Shown here: positions 22,037-33,262 of the stretch, in pieces | Layout of the letters: each line of letters opens with the position of its first letter | Position numbering within the stretch: position 1 is the stretch's first letter | Assembly: GCA_016584305.1 (NCBI GenBank) | Contig: JACEEZ010018903.1 | Span: 104,475 to 168,474, forward strand | Source: Chionoecetes opilio | Lineage: Eukaryota; Arthropoda; Malacostraca; Decapoda; Majidae | Length of the DNA stretch: 64,000 nt | Reading direction: 5' to 3' | Position numbers and translations under genes: made by a program | The notes under the pieces: generated by a model | Database searches by the model: none | The model's input: only the letters and a program-made list of their open reading frames with translations | Told to the model about the DNA's origin: nothing

Positions 22037-24282
22037 TCAGAAAGCCTTCTTTTGAAGGTCCTCCTTCTTTTCCCGCCCCACAAGTTTCCGATGGTGGTGG
22101 ACTAACTGGAGGAGATACTTCTCCTGTGCGGCCGACTTCGTGGACCCCAGGTAGCGCTGGACTAGGGCGATGCCCTGCTCCGCGGCATCGTTGACCACTC
22201 GGAGGCCGAGTGCCCGTTTCCGAGCGTCCTTGAATCGGTCGTCCTCCTCCCACAATGCCGGGTCCTTTGCCAGGAAGCCCTCGTCCGCGTCGAGTTTCTG
22301 AAAGAAGGACCGTGTCTTCGAAGTGACGAAGGACGAGAGGGAGGAAGACATCGTCATCTTTTTTCCCTCCAATCGCTTGAGTTGCTTCTTCAAGGCGGGC
22401 TTGTCCAATGCCTTGACCATCTGCTTCTTCTCCTCCACATCAATCCTTGAGTCGAAGAAGGCCAGTCCCGCGTTTTCCTCGGAAACGTACCACAGGTGGC
22501 GTCGCAGGGCTTGTTCTGCTGCCTTGGCAACGGTTTGGTCAGGGTATGTCTTGAGGATCTCGAGGAAGAGCACGTCGTCGTTCAACGGAGCTTTCACAGA
22601 GATCGGTGCCTCATGCCATTGCTTGCAGTACACCAGAGCAACGAAGAGGGCCACTCGTTCCACTCCGGCCTTCTCTCGACCAGTCAGCGACAGCTGGGAT
22701 TTCAGCATCTGAAGCTTGAGGCAGTAGATGGCCTTGGCCATCCACCGGGCTTGATGGAGAGCTCCAGGATGGCGGAATGGTTTGGCTGGACCTTCACCAC
22801 CGAGGAACAGGTAGGAGAGACGGAGAAGTTTTTCATAGTCCTCCCTGGGATGGTTCTTCGACATCAGAGCCTCCTTCAGGAAGGCCAATGCGTCGTCCTT
22901 CAGCTTGCTGGCAGTGTCATTGGTGGCGAAGAACTCTACGAGGTCCTCTGATGTTTCCACCGTCTCTCTCTGCGAGGAATCCACGAAGGACCATCGATCA
23001 CGGAGCCGTTTGAAGATTCCAATGTCAGGACCAGAGGAAGAGCCGAGGCTGGCTTCGAAGACATCTTTGAGGATCACCTCGTGGACATGATGGCAGCAGG
23101 CCAACCAAAGCAAGCTTCGTCCGAGTTCTTGCTCAATCCGAATGCAAGCACCTTGCACCATGCTAGTGTTCAAAGCCGTGGTGTCGAAACAGAAGGCGAT
23201 GATCTTGTCCCTGACGCCCGCTTCGTCCACCTCCTTCAAGACCACTGCAGCCACGTTTCTGCCAGTCGAATCCGAGCTTGCCGGGACCCCAAGAAGGAAC
23301 TCGGCGTCATCTTCCCCTGTGAGGAGGACGGCGATGCGGTCCTCCGTATCGCCAGAGAGGGACGGGAGGAGTTTTCCGTCCCAATGCAGGACCAACCTCT
23401 CAGGTATCTCCTGGTTCCGCAGTTCCACGATCTTCTCGGCGGCTTGCTCTCTCCCCGCAATTCGTGCTCGATGGACCGTGCTCTTCGAGACCGCCATACT
23501 CCCAATGTCCATTCCAAGAACTTGAGCGGTAGCTGCGAACGTTGACGTTGCTTGCCGCACCGACAACTTCTCTCAATCCCAAGTTGAAATGAGGTTAAGA
23601 TCCTTCACGGAGATCGATGGCGACTGTTTGAGTTTTTTCCTCTTTGCTTCGGGATCCACGAGCCGGTGATGACGTCGTCAACACAGGACTGCTTTCTGCT
23701 GCTACTGCTTTGGCTTGGGATTTCCGCCCTTTCAGTCAGCCTGGCAATGTTGCTGTCTTCACGTTCCCGGAGCCGCTTGAGTCGAGTTCCGCGCTCGACC
23801 TGCTTCTCCACCTTCTTCGCTGTCACGAGGTCAATTCCAGCCATGGATGATTCCCCTCTGTCTTCTCTCTGACTCCGTAGGAACTCCTTGTCCTCGTCCT
23901 TCACGTCTGCCCGTTGGAGAGAGGAGGAGTGTGCGAGGTCGAAGATTTCTTGGAGGTCTCCTTTGAAAACCTCCTCATCCATACGATGTTTCGGCCTGTC
24001 TTTGTTCTTGTTCTTCTTGAGGTCATTGTACGCCTTTACCAGCTTTGACAGGCTTCGTGCCGGCGTGTATTACTGTAGTTTCAGAATCCCGGCGCGCGAC
24101 CAGAAGGGGAGAACCTCCTCCACCACCGCCTTCCTGCTCCCGCTCGCCGTCTTCCCCATCTCCCGGTGGTGGTGGTAGTAGCGGAGGAGGACCTGCTCCT
24201 TCGATGGTAGCCGGACTCCGGTGATTTCATCGATTGGAGCCTTGTTGATCAGCCAAAGATTACTAGCGGCTCTTGTTGCCAT
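22037..24282 (-). pseudogene. Transposase-like protein, D-D-CxxH-RW-E type, disrupted
   Basis: The coding region starts at ATG 24,282 (MATRAASNLWLINKAPIDEI). It meets an in-frame TAA at 24,070-24,072 and continues in the same frame to about 23,605. After one frameshift and one in-frame TGA (near 23,573) it runs open for 508 codons to the stop at 22,037. The N-terminal part (FWSRAGI and a basic LKKNKNKDR stretch) may be DNA-binding. In the long segment, counted from 23,566, I see HWDGK (61-65), FDTTALNT (127-134), an ACCHHVHE C/H cluster (156-163), a QARWM motif (272-276), RHLWY (356-360) and VVNDAAEQG (457-465). That order resembles RNase H-fold transposases with a C/DxxH motif between the second Asp and the Glu. 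The catalytic assignment is inference. I believe related uncharacterised proteins are common in arthropod genomes, but I cannot name the family. Confidence 0.75.
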
Positions 24283-24484
24283 GTCGATAACCCGAGGGAG
24301 AAAAAAAGTGGAAATTTAGAAAAATCCTGAAATTTGAGTCACGTCGCCTAAATGTTCACTTTGTCGGGACCTTTAAATATTACTCAATTCGCCCAAAATT
24401 TCAACGCAATACTGTTTTACTATGAGAGAACCGGAATAACACACCAGCGTGCAACATTTCAAAACTTTTGCATTTTGGGACACC

Positions 24485-24488
<4 letters not shown>

Positions 24489-24524
<36 letters not shown>
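24489..24524. repeat. (TA)n microsatellite, right flank of transposon
   Basis: Continuation of the target TA array. Confidence 0.97.
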
Positions 24525-24526
<2 letters not shown>

Positions 24527-24584
24527 ATATCACATTGTACCCAATATTTGTAATGCAAATAAAACGTTATATCATAAATTAATG

Positions 24585-24722
24585 AAACCTAACCTAACCT
24601 TAACCACTAAGTATACCTAACCTAACCTTAACCACTAAGTATACCTAACCTAACCTTAACCACTAAGTATACCTAACCTAACCTAACCTTAACCACTAAG
24701 TATACCTAACCTAACCTTATAG
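24585..24722 (-). repeat. Telomere-like array, CCTAACCTTAACCACTAAGTATA
   Basis: Five units of a 32-37 bp repeat. They are the reverse complement of the 19.5-20.0 kb array, with TTAGG-type runs read on the minus strand. Confidence 0.92.
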
Positions 24723-24769
24723 GTGTTATAAATATTTGTCGGACTTGTAATATATCGCAAATCTATTTT

Positions 24770-25210
24770 TATATTCGGAAATACTTAATGGTGAATGGGG
24801 TAATAATGGACGAGAACTTCGCGGTCGTTTTCAGAGACACCGACTATTTTTTCTTGGCCTACAATAGGTGCTTGTTCTAATGGATAGTTTTATTTTGCGC
24901 AAACCAAACACCCGCCCCCCCCCCCCCCCCCCAAAAAAAAAGTATATTTGTGGTAAGGTTGGGTTTAGGTTTCATTAAACCTTAGGTTGGGTTTTCATTA
25001 AACATAAGGTAGGTTCATTAAAACCTGTAAGGTTAGGTTTCATTAAAACATAAGGTTAGGTTAGGTTTCATTTGTTTTGTTTTTGCGCAAAATAAAATAA
25101 GCACCATTAGAACAAGCACCTATTGTAGGCCAAGAAAAAATAGTTTGTGTCTCTGAAAACGACCGTGAAACTCTGGTCCATTATTACCGTGAATGGTAAT
25201 ACTTATAATG
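24770..25210. repeat. Foldback element with GGTTA/TAAGG core
   Basis: The left arm (about 24,785-24,905) carries CGGTCGTTTTCAGAGACACC and TCTTGGCCTACAATAGGTGC. The right arm (about 25,070-25,195) is its reverse complement. The core has a C-tract (24,914-24,932), an A-tract, and repeats of AAGGTTAGGTTTCATTAAAA. Confidence 0.82.
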
Positions 25211-25348
25211 GTGAATATTTAAATTTAAAACTTTTAAATATAATGGTTATATATTGGGTGGACTTGTCCTGGGGCGAGTATTCTCACGATTGGGTCGACC
25301 TGTCTCAGGCGAGTTGTCAAAATTTGGGGTCGACTTGTCCGGGCCCCC

Positions 25349-25690
25349 ATATAAAGACATCAGGAAAAACTTAAACTTTCTACAAGACAACACACGGGAC
25401 AAATGATGAGAAACTTGCAACATTTTTACTCCTAGCAGATGAACAGGATGCAGATGTGAAGAAACAAATTTTTTTACTGATGTGGTAAAAAAGGAAACAG
25501 CAAGACCATGGATTGGCAAGAAAGCCAAGACATTTCACAGGAACATTCACAGGTATAACCCACAGAAAGGGCTGATCAAGCAAACAAACCCCACAACACT
25601 TCAAGAATCAGAATAAAATCACCGCTACCAAGGTGTTACCCCCACACTTCATATACAACACACTGCGCTGTAAATAAAGTCAATGTGTTC
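25349..25690 (+). mobile_element. LINE C-terminal fragment, 3' side of the insertion
   Basis: After the second ATATAAAG the frame continues as KDIRKNLNFLQDN and then EKLATFLLLADEQDADVKKQ, with one indel near 25,403. It ends in an untranslated tail with CTGTAAATAAAGTCAATG near 25,668. It joins the fragment at 21,076-21,253. Confidence 0.75.
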
Positions 25691-25869
25691 TATATATCGT
25701 TATTTACCTTGAATGCGATGACAGCACACTAAATACAGGTATATAAGAGACAAAGACCTTGAATGTACGCCGCGTGGGGCTTCAAACACCCGTTATTGAC
25801 GTTGCTTATTCTCCGAGACGGGGGGGCGAGACCAGCCCTTTTTCCTCTTAATTTAGGCTATTTTATAAG

Positions 25870-25911
25870 TAGTGGTAGCAGTGGTTGTAGTAGTAGTAGT
25901 AGTAGTAGTTA
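25870..25911. repeat. (GTA)n microsatellite
   Basis: A short GTA/TAG triplet run. Confidence 0.9.
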
Positions 25912-25990
25912 AAAGGACACTTAAACTTCACGCATTTTTACCTTTAATTTTTTTTGGCGGGTTGGTAACAATTAACTACTATTATTCCTA

Positions 25991-26640
25991 CCGTAGATAA
26001 CAGTGAAGTCGCCAGTTCTACGTTTCTTTGTTATTTACAGACGTGTGGTAGCGTTAATACTTACATTTCTACATCCATGATTTCAGGAAAGTTAGAAGGT
26101 GCTATCTGGAGAGTCTGTCATTTTGTGTCTTCATCTGGTCATATTAGGGCTATAAAGAAAAAATGGCAAAAATAAAACCGAGTGGCGACCTCACTATACC
26201 TACTACAGTAAAAGTCGCCAGCTAGTATTTTAACCCAACAGTTGAGTCGCCACTCTGGGAATTCAGGAAATTAGAGTAACGTAAAACAAGTCTCTATATA
26301 TATTAGCTGCGGAAGATGCTTGGATATATAAAAATTCCTCTGCCAACGTGAAATAAATTCTATTAAAGTTTTGAAAGATCTGGCAAGTCTGCGTCATGTC
26401 GCCCGAAGCTACTGTTTACTGTCTGTCATCGCGCGAAGAAAACGTGAGAAGCAAATGCGCAACAGTTATATTTGCAGATACAAAGCATAAAACAACGCTG
26501 AAACAGGGTGGATTATACAATCATGATATAAACTACTGTGTAACATCTTCAGTGGCACATAAAAATCAGTATGATGCTATAATTCGCATATTTGGCGCTG
26601 GCGAACTTCACTGCAGGTGCGACTTCACTGTTATCTACGG
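25991..26640. mobile_element. MITE, TIR CCGTAGATAACAGTGAAGTC, copy 1
   Basis: The left end is CCGTAGATAACAGTGAAGTC. The right end is GACTTCACTGTTATCTACGG, a perfect 20-bp inverted repeat, with TA on both outer sides. There is no transposase; the small ORF at 26,396-26,668 runs off the end and is not recognisable. A TA target and non-coding body fit a Tc1/mariner-type MITE. Confidence 0.85.
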
Positions 26641-26821
26641 TTACCTATGCTGCTGTTACCACTATTAATACACTACTGTTATCGCTGCTACTGCCACTGT
26701 CAATACTGCTGGTAATACTCTACTAACTTGGCCTACTACCTAGCTACTACTACCAATATGCCACAACTACTAATTTCTTCTTGATTGACGCATGGTTAGG
26801 TTAGGTAAAGAGCTCTACCTA

Positions 26822-27280
26822 CCGTAGATAGCAGTTAAGTCGCCAGGACAACTTTTTTTTCTGTTTACAGACGTGTGGTGCGTTAATACATACATTTCTA
26901 CATCCATGATTTCGGGAAAGTTAGAAGAGGCTATCTGGAGGGGGCTTTTGTGTCATTTTGTATGGTTATAAATGAACAAATTACAAAAATATCTACAAAG
27001 TGGCTATCAACAGTAGAGTCGCCATCTAGTCTTTATTTACTGAGTGTCGTACCGCTGTCGTCGTCGCCCAAAAACAAAATGCGTAGCGAAATTTGAAACC
27101 GTCTATACTTGCAGATACAAAGCATAAAACACGCTGAACAGGGTAGATTATAGTCATGATATAAACTACTGTGTATCATCTTCAGTGGCACATACAAATC
27201 AGTAGTAATCGATGCTATAATTCGTAATATTTGGCGCCTGGCGACTTCACTGCAGGTGGCGACTTTACTGTTATCTACGG
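26822..27280. mobile_element. MITE, TIR CCGTAGATAACAGTGAAGTC, copy 2
   Basis: Same family and orientation as the copy at 25,991, with the same blocks (ACATTTCTACATCCATGATT, ATATAAACTACTGTGTA) but about 190 bp shorter in the middle. It is flanked by TA on each side. Confidence 0.85.
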
Positions 27281-27540
27281 TAAAATGTCTTCTTGAAAAC
27301 TTATAATAATAAAAATGATGTTAGCTTTGTCCCATACAGATTATCTCCATCACAAATCTGTATATAATCCCTTGCATACGAACGTCACCGTATAGAGTGG
27401 TATTCCCAAAGCTGGTATCCATCCATATAAAGCTCCGACAGATGGCTCCTCAAAGTCTTTAATATGTTCCTCTTCATTTCGTTATTCAGTCTTTATTCTT
27501 GCTTTCTTATTCACTCTTCTTTAAATTACATTACGCTTCC

Positions 27541-28080
<540 letters not shown>

Positions 28081-28187
28081 GTACGCGTGTTTAGGTGCGT
28101 TGCTCACTTTCCGCTCTTCACTACAACTACCCTCCTCCTCGCTCTGAGCCTCGCCAGGCAGCGTCTCCCTCCTGCCGCATGTAGTCC

Positions 28188-28762
28188 TTAGTTCCCCACC
28201 AGCGTGACCCGCGACCCTCGCATGTAGTCTACGAACTCTGATCGAACTCGGGCGCGATGGCTCCACCACGGAACGACCCTCACGCGAACCGCTGACCACG
28301 GGATGGTCCCTTGATGATGCTGAGCTCGCTGCCTTGAATGTCGAGCCGAGATAAGTCGATGGTGAGCTGTTAAGATCCTAAGGTGGTGGTAAGTGGCCAA
28401 TGGGAAGCAGTTCACGAGGGAGTAAGATTCGACCCCAGTCTTCAGGTAATTGTCGATAGATGGGTCCTCGCGCATGGTGACCCCGAGTTCGCGTGAGGCG
28501 CCCTTCATGTACCACCGGGGGAACACGAACAGCGGGGATAGACTGAGGGACACGTGCACCGAGGTGCTGGTGAGGCCCGAGGGGGAGAGGCAGGTGTTTG
28601 GAGGTCCAGGCCTTACGGTGCTTGGCCAGGAGGTGCGAGTAGCTAAAGGCGTCGGGCTCCACCAGCAGGCCGCGCCACCCCAGCTCTCGCTCCAGCCACA
28701 GGGTGTTGGACAGTATCTGTCCGTCCAGCGCTCCGCCTCCACGAAGAAGCCGCCCGTCTCTC
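28188..28762 (-). CDS. Star-like protein, C-terminal exon (FkbM methyltransferase-like domain)
   Basis: The translation in alternating frames gives ETGGFFVEA, ALDGQILSNTLWLERELGW, RGLLVEPDAFSYSHLL, KHRKAW, then CFPLATY, TIPWSAVRVRVV and a VDYMRG tail. These are the landmarks of Star-like/FkbM-type methyltransferase domains in arthropods. Drosophila Star is a membrane protein that escorts the EGF-receptor ligand Spitz from the ER; whether this paralogue does so is unknown. A splice acceptor TGTTGCAG precedes the exon. Frame slips near 28,737 (one G short) and near 28,615 fit sequencing indels or decay. Which frame carries the stop is uncertain; one ends at 28,188. No catalytic claim is made. 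Confidence 0.78.
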
Positions 28763-28895
28763 CTGCAACACACCCACACATCCACAGTTACGCTCTGGCA
28801 TCACACGCATCTCTCCTCGGAATTGATGAGTAACGGGACGACAAACTAAAAGAACAGGTCGTGAATCTTTAAGCGCCACGGAGTTAAGTCTCACC
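28763..28895 (-). other. Predicted 133-bp intron of the Star-like gene
   Basis: Read on the minus strand it begins CAG|GTGAGACTTAAC, a near-consensus donor, and ends TGTGTTGCAG|GA, a good acceptor. The frame across the junction is off by one, which a single indel in either exon would explain. Confidence 0.6.
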
Positions 28896-28903
28896 TGAGA
28901 AGA

Positions 28904-31900
28904 CCCAGTAAACACAGACGGAGGGCCTCCGGAGGCCCTCCGTATGTTTTACCGGCGGCCCGACGGAAGTGTACGACGTAGGGCCGCTGGGATTTGCTCA
29001 GAGGCTCACCGGCGGGCCGCTCCCAGCGGCCCGCCGTAGGGCATATGATAATTTGCCGCTGTTATATTAACTGATTGATGAATATTTATGGTTATACTTT
29101 CTAAGTATATTGCAGATATAATAATGTTTTAAGGGGTGTTGCACAACCCATTAGCCGATTAATAGACTAATGGGCTGTTCAACACTTATTAAAACATTAC
29201 TATATCTGCAATATACTTAGAAAGTATAACCATAAATATTCCTATGTCGTTATCCAGTAATACGATGAAAAGGAGATCATAATTGCTACGGACATTGTTT
29301 ATTTCATAAGTACAAAAACATTTTCGTTATTGGGTTTACATGCTGGTGTACGTGGAACACTGAACAGCTATGTAGAAGGATATAGGTTGCGGCGAACCAC
29401 ATAACAACGTCACCCACTTCTGCGTTTTTCCCACTAACTGATTTCAGACACTCACTGACACAACGCTGCCAAGGAATTCCTAAGAAACGTGTCGTACTGG
29501 AATTATTTATTTTAAATTCAGTCTATTTCGATATAATGCAGGAGCGAAAACATGTTATAACTAAGTTCTCATTATGTTATCGACTGGTTAAGGGTGACAA
29601 TTTAGGCCTTTTGTGGGTTTTTAACCCTTTGTAAAGGCTATCGTACGTCTGGCAGTTTAGTGCATTGATAGCTGGGAAATTATTTCAAATAAAATTCTAT
29701 ACTAAACCATGATATTATCCATGTTTAATTCTCCATCATCTACATATTCCTTATTAGGTGTACCGTTGAGTATTGATATGTGTTGATAATATGTTGGAAG
29801 TTATTGAAATAAGGGAAATATGACCTTGTGTTATCCCGTAATCTTTGCCGCGGTTATAATCAAATGTTATTTTTATATGATACTAGCTACACACATAGAC
29901 TAACTGATAACCTTTTTCCATGTAAACTCCTTCCTATGTACGTACGTGTCTCATCTTTATTTCTATGTATCTCTGGGTGTTCCTGATTAAGCTGGAAATA
30001 TTTGAAATAAACTGAAATTATAATTTCTATAAACTATTATAAAAACTTTTATAACAAGTTTTAATAGCTTGAACAGGCCTAATAATAGCGATGGTACCGA
30101 TATTGAGATACTATATGTATATTACTGAGTTAATATATATAATATGAAATGAATATTTCCCACCTACAAATACGTACCAGCGGGCCTCCGGAGGATTGAC
30201 GTCAAGTTGCCGCTGCTTGTCACTACTGATGTAATACTACATCAAGATAATCATATAACTGTTGTTTCAAAATGTTTACACATAGAAATATTCAATTCTT
30301 CAAATTCCCCAGCTAACCATCACCGGCGGGCCGACGTAGGCCGTAGAGCGGCGAACGGCGGCCGCCGGCGGCAAATTTACCTCCGTCAGCCCTCCGGAGG
30401 CCCGCTGGTGTATTTTCAGACGGGATAATTTACTATGTTGAAAATTAATGTACAGAATTTCATGAATTGAATATTTCTATGTGTAAACATTTTGAAACAA
30501 CAGTTATATGATTATCTTGATGTAGTATTACATCAGTAGTGACAAGCAGTGGGAACTTGACGTCAATCCTCCGGAGGCCGCTGGCGCTGGTACGTATTTG
30601 TAAGTGGGAAATATTCATTTCATATTATATATATTAACTCAGTAATATACATATAGTATCTCAATATCGGTACCATCGCTATTATTAGGCCTGTTCAAGC
30701 TATTAAAACTTGTTATAAAAGTTTTTATAATAGTTTATAGAAATGATCATATATCAGTTTATTTCAAATATTTCCAGCTTTATCAGGAACACCCAGAGAT
30801 ACATAGAAATAAAGATGAGATACGTACATAGGAAGGAGTTTTTCATGGAAAAAAGGTTATCAGTTAGTCTATGTGTGTAGCTAGTATCATATAAAAATAA
30901 CACTTGATTAACCGCGGCGAAGATTATTACGGGATAACACAAGATCATATTTTCCCTAATTTCAATAACTTCCAACATATTATCAACACATACTCAACGG
31001 TACACCTAATAAGGAATATGTAGATGATGGAGTTAACATATGAATAATATCATGATTTAGAATAGAATATTATTTGAAATCTTTTCCCAGCTATCAATGT
31101 ACTAAACTGCCAGACGTACGATAGCTAATACAAAGGGTTAAAAACCCACAAAAGGCCTAAATTGTTACCCTTAACCAGTCGATAACATAATGAGAACTTA
31201 GTTATAACATGTTTTCGCTCCTTCATTATATCGAAATAGACTGAATAATATAAATAATTGCAGTACGACACGTTTTTTTAGGAATTCCTTGACGGCGCCT
31301 GGCGCTGTGTCTGAGTGAAAATAATCAGTTTTCTTGGAAAACGCACGAGTGGGTGGATGTTGTTATGTTGTTCGCCGCAACCTATATCCTTCTACATGGC
31401 TGTTCACGCTGTTCAGTGTTCCACGTACACCAGCATGTAAACTCAATAACGAAAATGTTTTTGTACTTATGAAATAAACAATGTCCGTAGCAATCTCCTT
31501 TTCATCATATTACTGGATAACGGCACAGGAATATTTCTGGTTAGATTTTCTAAGCATATTGCATTATATAGTAATGTTTTATAAGTGTTGAACAGCCCAT
31601 TAGTCTATTAATCGGCTAATGGTTATGCAACCCCCTTAAAACATTACTATATCTGCAATATACTTAGAAAGTATAACCATAAATATTCCTCAATCAGTTA
31701 ATATAACAGCGGCAAATGGTCATATGCCCTACGGCGGGCCGCTGGGAGCGGCCCCCCGGTGAGCCTCTGAGCAAATTCCCAGCGGCCCTACGTCGTACAC
31801 TTCCGTCGGGCCGCCGATAAGACATACGGAGGGCCTCCGGAGGCCCTCTGTCTTTGTGTTTGCTGGGTCTGTACATTAATTTTCAACATAGTAAATTTTC

Positions 31901-32017
31901 CCGTCTGAAAATACACCAGCGGGCCTTTGGAGGGCTGACGGAGGTAAATTTGCCGCCGGCGGCCGCCGTTCGCCGCTCTACAGCCTACGTCGGCCCCCCG
32001 GGTGATGGTTAGCTGGG
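28904..32017 (+). mobile_element. CCCAGC-ended transposon, outer copy inserted in a Star-like exon
   Basis: The left end is CCCAGTAAACACAGACGG and the right end GATGGTTAGCTGGG, giving short inverted termini (CCCAGCWAAC) with a 2-bp target duplication GA at 28,902-28,903 and 32,018-32,019. GC-rich end domains contain strong palindromes (GGAGGGCCTCCGGAGGCCCTC); the core is AT-rich and non-coding. A second copy (30,308-31,867) is inserted in it in the opposite orientation, so its own length is about 1.55 kb. It is non-autonomous. Confidence 0.88.
30308..31867 (-). mobile_element. CCCAGC-ended transposon, inner copy nested in the outer copy
   Basis: A complete 1,560-bp element from CCCAGCTAACCATCACCGG to CTTTGTGTTTGCTGGG. 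It is flanked by a 2-bp duplication TC (30,306-30,307 and 31,868-31,869). Removing it rejoins the outer copy as CAAATTC|TGTACATTAA, exactly as in the uninterrupted copy at 43,775. Confidence 0.9.
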
Positions 32018-32233
32018 GAGTCCTGCTCATATAGCGATAAATGAAGGTCCAGGTATAAACCCTTGGCCACGTTCAGGTAGTCCTTGGCGTCGCTCAGTTG
32101 TAGGGCAGCGGGGAGGGAGGATCCAGCCAGTGGTGTCGCAGTTCAGCCTCGGCAGCCGGGTCGTCGCCTGCTCGTCCCACAGTCACCGTCACCCCCCGCG
32201 CTGTCTCCCCCGAACTCGTCCCGCACCACAACA
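32018..32233 (-). CDS. Star-like protein, upstream exon, interrupted by the transposon
   Basis: The minus-strand translation gives ELRHHWLDPPSPLPYN and, after one indel, LSDAKDYLNVAKGLYLDLHL then SLYEQD. A W..PPS.LPYNL segment is typical just before the methyltransferase domain in Star-like proteins. At GAC|TC the exon meets the CCCAGC element. Joining across the element and its GA/TC duplication yields GACTCTTCTCAG|GTGAGA, the rest of the exon and its donor at 28,895-28,903. A possible acceptor CTTAG lies at about 32,234. The exon is therefore physically split by 3.1 kb of transposon. Confidence 0.65.
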
Positions 32234-32316
32234 CCTAAGGAACCACCGCTCATGTATTCCAAGGTCATGCAAACAGCCAAACACCGTGATAATCAACATG
32301 TATCGGCACCCGTAGC

Positions 32317-32532
32317 CTACACCTGCCTCGCCCCCCGCCCCTCACGCCTCAGGTTACCAGCCTCACCGCAAGGGCCACGAAGCACACACACCGTCAACAC
32401 CGCCGTCAGGAGAGGAATTCTGGACCTCCTGCAGCTGATGGACTGAAGGGAATGCCACGTCACCCCTGCCATCAATGCCACCGTGTCATGTGTGTGGTGG
32501 ATGAGATGTTGAGTCCTCATCGAAGTGCACAT
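32317..32532 (-). CDS. Possible N-terminal exon of the Star-like gene
   Basis: An open frame upstream on the same strand contains SCRRSRIPLLTAVLTVCVL, that is, basic residues followed by a hydrophobic stretch of about 13 residues. It could be the signal-anchor of a type II membrane protein such as Star. A polypyrimidine-CAG acceptor (CCCTTCAG) sits inside the frame near 32,445. The link to the downstream exons is inference from position and topology only. Confidence 0.25.
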   Translation of the reverse strand: MCTSMRTQHLIHHTHDTVALMAGVTWHSLQSISCRRSRIPLLTAVLTVCVLRGPCGEAGNLRREGRGARQV

Positions 32533-33084
32533 CCTTGGGGTTTAAAGTCTCCTCAAAACACTCACACACACGCACCGCACCAGACTCGCTCACTTAATTG
32601 TGTTCATCATACTGTTCACGGTTTACAGGGGGAACAGTTCACACGTCACCACATACCCTATAAACCTGAGGAACTATACACAAAGGGTAATCTTGTAAAC
32701 GGGGAGAAGTGAATGCTGTCGGTGTCACAGTCATGGATTAACGTTAAGATATCTTGTGGCCTCTTTTTTGCTTCTTATTTTCTAATGTTCTAATGTTCTT
32801 GTATACTTGTGACGACTTTTCAACGTTCGCCTCGCTGCACCAAGAATAGGAAACACGAGTGATTTATCCAAGAGCTATATATATACGCAGACGAGGCTCC
32901 ACGAGTACAGTTCCCCAAAGCCTCTCTATTTTTTGTTTAGCTTTATTTACACCTCTACTCTTCCGTGTTGTCAGCCAATGAGTGTGCGAGCGGGCGTCAG
33001 GGAGAAACATGTGATTGTTTGATAACTTGAGAGAGAGAAAGATTGTGGAGAGTTCTTTCCTCATCTAGAAGTTATACTTGATCC

Positions 33085-33262
33085 GCGCGCGCATTCCCAT
33101 ACCCACCGATACCCACCCCCCACATACCCACCGATACCCCCACATACCCACCGATACCCCCCACCCCCACATACCCACCGATACCACCCCCCCCACATAC
33201 CCACCGATACCCCCCCCATACCACCGTACCCACCGATACCCACCCACCCACCCATACCCATC
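33085..33262. repeat. Minisatellite CCCACCGATACCCCCACATA
   Basis: About ten irregular 15-25 bp units built on CACATACCCACCGATACCCC. Confidence 0.93.

Larger units (their letters stand above)
21507..24488 (-). mobile_element. 2.98-kb DNA transposon inserted in a (TA)n array
   Basis: The ends are inverted: TTAGGGTGTCCCAAGAT at 21,507 and, read on the other strand, TTAGGGTGTCCCAAAAT at 24,488. Both ends are flanked by (TA)n, so the element landed inside a TA microsatellite. The target duplication is TA or a multiple and cannot be sized inside the repeat. The interior holds a 40-bp tandem repeat near the left end and one long, GC-rich transposase-like gene on the minus strand. There is no sign of LTRs or reverse transcriptase. 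The superfamily is not identifiable from termini alone. Confidence 0.88.
21254..25348. mobile_element. 4.1-kb element with 8-bp target duplication ATATAAAG
   Basis: The direct repeats ATATAAAG lie at 21,246-21,253 and 25,349-25,356. Removing the insert restores the LINE frame (QEYKDIRKN). The ends contain clustered, inverted copies of a GACAAGTCGACCC-like motif (21,267-21,355 and 25,255-25,345). Terminal bases are only loosely inverted. The interior holds the 2.98-kb transposon, (TA)n tracts, a telomere-like array and a foldback. An 8-bp duplication fits hAT-, P- or Merlin-like integration, but no matching enzyme can be assigned to this outer layer. Confidence 0.8.

Noticed and set aside
23081..23545. 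Plus-strand ORFs of 127-154 codons opposite the transposase gene
   Set aside because: They are antisense shadows of the GC-rich minus-strand frame.
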